From contig CAISKG010000021.1 of assembly GCA_903885855.1 (NCBI GenBank), positions 1 through 12,044 on the forward strand: 12,044 nt of DNA, in the 5' to 3' direction. This DNA is from an uncultured Planctomycetaceae bacterium (GTDB lineage: Bacteria; Planctomycetota; Planctomycetia; Pirellulales; UBA1268). The translations under genes and the position numbers were made by a program. Under the pieces are notes generated by a model. The model was not told the DNA's origin. It worked only from the letters and a program-made list of their open reading frames with translations, and made no database searches. Positions 9,999 through 12,044 of this stretch are shown here, piece after piece (the stretch's first letter is position 1; each line of letters opens with the position of its first letter).

Positions 9999-11999
9999 TC
10001 AGTCGGCGGCGGTGTCGATGCGCTCGGCGACCTTGGCCGCGACGCGGCGGACGATCCCCTCGCCGGTCGCGCGGGTGGCTTCCACGAAGCGCTCGGAGAG
10101 GACCACCTCGGCGGGCACGAAGGCGGCGGCGTCGCGCTTCCGCCAGCCGGCGACCACCCAGCCGTCCTTGCGGGCGGTGAGCTCGTTCATCGGCAGCGGC
10201 CCGGCGGAGGCGAGCTCCCCTTCGAGCGGCAGCGGCTCGATCTCCACCAACTCCTTGAAGACCTTGTCGAAGCGCTTCTGCAGGATGCGGCGCAGCGACG
10301 TCTCCTGGAGGGTGAGCTTGCGGTCGCCGCTCTTGAAGCCCGGCGGGTTGATCTGCACGTTCCCCTCCCGCACGAGCACCGGCCCGTTGGGCCCACGGCC
10401 GAAGGCGTAGGTGGCGGCGATGTCCATGCCCGGGAACGACCGGTCGCCGGAGACGAACTTGTCGCCGCGGACCGTGACCTTCACCCGCCCGTCGTCGGTG
10501 GAGACCGTGACGGGGCGGTATTTCGTGAAGGTGATCTGCCAGGTCTTCTGCTCGCCGTCCGGGTCGCTGCCGAGCGATTCCGGCATCGCCACGTTGCGCT
10601 GCTTGGCGAGACGGGCGACGTCGTCCTGGGTGAGGATCCGGCCGCCGAGCTTCTGCTCGAGGACGTTGTTGACCGCGGTCTCGTGGACGCGTGCGGTGAT
10701 CACGTTGTCGGCCGCGCCCGCGGGGGGCGCGGAGAAGGCGGCCAGCTGGTTGCCGACCGACTTGCGGGCCACGATCCGCAGGTCGCGGTCGGTGGTGTGC
10801 ATGGAGAGGGATTCCGGGTAGAGCCCCTGTGTCTCGAGGGGGCCACGCACCCGGTCGCGGAACTGCTGCCGCATCTGGCCGATGGCCGGCTCGGTCTCCT
10901 GGGTGAACTGGCCGCGGAGCTTGCCTCGGGCCTTGCGTTCGGCCTCCGCCTCGGCCTTCGGCTTCGACTCGGCGATCTTGCGGTTGGCGATCCGGCGGAT
11001 GATGCGCTTTCCGATCGGGGCGCTGATGCCCAGGCCGGTGACGGTGGTCGACGTGTCGGCCGAGACCTCCACCGGGGCGGAGGTGACGTCGTTCTCGTCG
11101 AGGAAGATGCGCCGGCGGGCGTCGAGCGACGTGATGCCGCGGGTGTGGACCGTGACCGGCCCCTGGGTGCCGCGCGTGTGGGAGACGTTGGTGGCGGCCA
11201 GGAGGATGTCGAAGATCGCCCGGTCCTGCCCGGGCACGAAGTCGAGACGGACGTTCCCGGTGGTCCGGCCGCTGCCGCGGACGCGCGTCCCGAGGACGAC
11301 GTCGTCCACCGGCTGCACCTGGTCGACCGGCCGGTCGACCGCCGGCGCCAGGAGCGACTCGGCCACCTCGAGGTGGATGTTGGGCCGCGCGGCCGCGCCG
11401 CGCACGGCGCTCACCAGATCGGAGGCCTGGCCCGACGCCGTGAGGTGATCGAGGAGCGCCGGCAGGCCGGAGAGGGCGTCGGCCTGCCCGGTGGCGCCGG
11501 CGGACAGCAGCGCCCCCGACACCTTGCCGAGCCGGTCGGCGTAGTGCTGGGCGCCGTCGCCGCGGGCGGTGTCGGCCAGCTCGGCGTAGCGTTCCACCGC
11601 CTTCCGCACCCGGACGAAGTCGGGCATCTCGAGCCCCGTCTCGGTGGCCGAGAGCCGCTTCTCGAGGTCGCGGAGCACCTTGGGGTCGGCGGCCTGGCCC
11701 GACGCCCCCTGGGCGACGAGCTTCGGCCAGTCGAGGTACTCGCGCCAGTCCGCCCCGCTCTTGCTGCGGTTCAGGAGGGCGTCGAGGGGCGCGAGGGCCG
11801 CGCGCAGGTTGGCGGCGGCGGCGTCGAGCGCCGCGTCGCCCGCCGGCCGGAACGCCCCGGTGGCACCGACCGCGCGCGCGGCGAGGTCCTCGAAGTGGCG
11901 CGGGGCGTCGTCGGCGGCAGCGGCGGCCGCCAGCGCCAGGACGGCGGCCGAGGGGAGGCCAAGCCGGCGGAACAACGGACGGAGGCTGGCTGCGCGCAT
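9999..11999 (-). CDS. Exported protein of unknown function, 666 aa
   Basis: The reading frame runs from ATG at 11999 to TGA at 9999. The product starts with a basic n-region (RPLFRR) and an Ala-rich hydrophobic core ending near AAAADDAP, a good signal peptide of about 30 residues. Residues about 30-215 are Ala/Leu/Asp-rich and predicted helical, with no recognisable motif. The middle (about 215-335) is beta-rich with many Thr/Val residues (for example NVSHTRGTQGPVTVHTRG). A strongly charged helix follows at about 335-365 (KAEAEAERKARGK). The C-terminal part (about 400-640) repeats long beta-strands with ITARVHETAVNNVLEQKLGG and VREGNVQINPPG. I recognise no named family and see no catalytic motif. 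The alternating helical and beta layout with a signal peptide fits a periplasmic or surface structural or lipid-binding protein, but that is a guess. The upstream Shine-Dalgarno is weak (AGGCG about 10 nt before ATG). Strong GC3 and the signal peptide make the gene itself secure. Confidence 0.85.
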   Translation of the reverse strand: MRAASLRPLFRRLGLPSAAVLALAAAAAADDAPRHFEDLAARAVGATGAFRPAGDAALDAAAANLRAALAPLDALLNRSKSGADWREYLDWPKLVAQGASGQAADPKVLRDLEKRLSATETGLEMPDFVRVRKAVERYAELADTARGDGAQHYADRLGKVSGALLSAGATGQADALSGLPALLDHLTASGQASDLVSAVRGAAARPNIHLEVAESLLAPAVDRPVDQVQPVDDVVLGTRVRGSGRTTGNVRLDFVPGQDRAIFDILLAATNVSHTRGTQGPVTVHTRGITSLDARRRIFLDENDVTSAPVEVSADTSTTVTGLGISAPIGKRIIRRIANRKIAESKPKAEAEAERKARGKLRGQFTQETEPAIGQMRQQFRDRVRGPLETQGLYPESLSMHTTDRDLRIVARKSVGNQLAAFSAPPAGAADNVITARVHETAVNNVLEQKLGGRILTQDDVARLAKQRNVAMPESLGSDPDGEQKTWQITFTKYRPVTVSTDDGRVKVTVRGDKFVSGDRSFPGMDIAATYAFGRGPNGPVLVREGNVQINPPGFKSGDRKLTLQETSLRRILQKRFDKVFKELVEIEPLPLEGELASAGPLPMNELTARKDGWVVAGWRKRDAAAFVPAEVVLSERFVEATRATGEGIVRRVAAKVAERIDTAAD

Positions 12000-12044
12000 G
12001 ATTGTGACGCCTGGGGAAGATGGGAGGCCCGGGAACAGGGCCGA
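12000..12044 (-). other. 5' flank of the 666-aa gene, cut by the window
   Basis: Only 45 nt remain upstream of the - strand start. There is a weak AGGCG that might serve as ribosome binding site. No promoter can be recognised in this short stretch. Confidence 0.3.

Overview
The window is a very GC-rich bacterial chromosome segment. Its gene content is typical of the Planctomycetota, probably a Pirellulales-like lineage: a formylglycine-generating-enzyme-like protein, two exported PQQ/BamB-like beta-propellers, and a protein joining an SGNH hydrolase to a DUF1080 domain. The taxonomic call is an inference from protein families and base composition; no rRNA or other phylogenetic marker is present. 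SmpB is the only classical housekeeping gene I can name with high confidence. I see no tRNA, rRNA, CRISPR array, transposase, integrase or phage gene.

Layout: (1) 1-450 is the 3' end of a + strand gene encoding an Ala/Lys/Pro-rich tail with four copies of a short helical motif. (2) 451-924 has no convincing gene. It holds a short 28-nt-period tandem repeat, a perfect inverted repeat, a near-consensus sigma70-type promoter (TTGACT-N16-CATAAT), a row of leader hairpins and a 40-nt pyrimidine tract. These lead to (3) a 75-aa conserved-looking hypothetical protein at 925-1152. (4) 1153-1419 is a convergent spacer with three strong hairpins. (5) smpB lies on the - strand at 1420-2025 and has an unusual Gly/Lys/Ala-rich N-terminal extension. 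(6) A 137-nt divergent spacer carries a 14-bp perfect palindrome. (7) 2163-9475 holds four + strand genes for exported proteins: an FGE-fold protein lacking the catalytic cysteines; an 820-aa propeller with Ig-like and LamG/DUF1080-like C-terminal domains; a second propeller of 562 aa, coupled to the first by an ATGA overlap and carrying an EF-hand-like loop; and an SGNH-DUF1080 fusion. (8) A 76-aa peptide with 13 cysteines has its own well-formed promoter. (9) A 666-aa exported protein of unknown function is on the - strand (9999-11999), and the window ends in its upstream region.

The four proteins of 2163-9475 all appear to act outside the cytoplasm. They may form a carbohydrate-handling or surface/periplasmic module: the DUF1080 and SGNH domains suggest sugar or ester hydrolysis, and the propellers and FGE-like protein could be scaffolds or binding partners. 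That joint function is inferred from co-orientation and domain content only. Nearly every gene 3' end in the window is followed within about 25 nt by a GC-rich hairpin, often two in tandem, usually without a U tract. The coupled propeller pair is the one junction where none is present.
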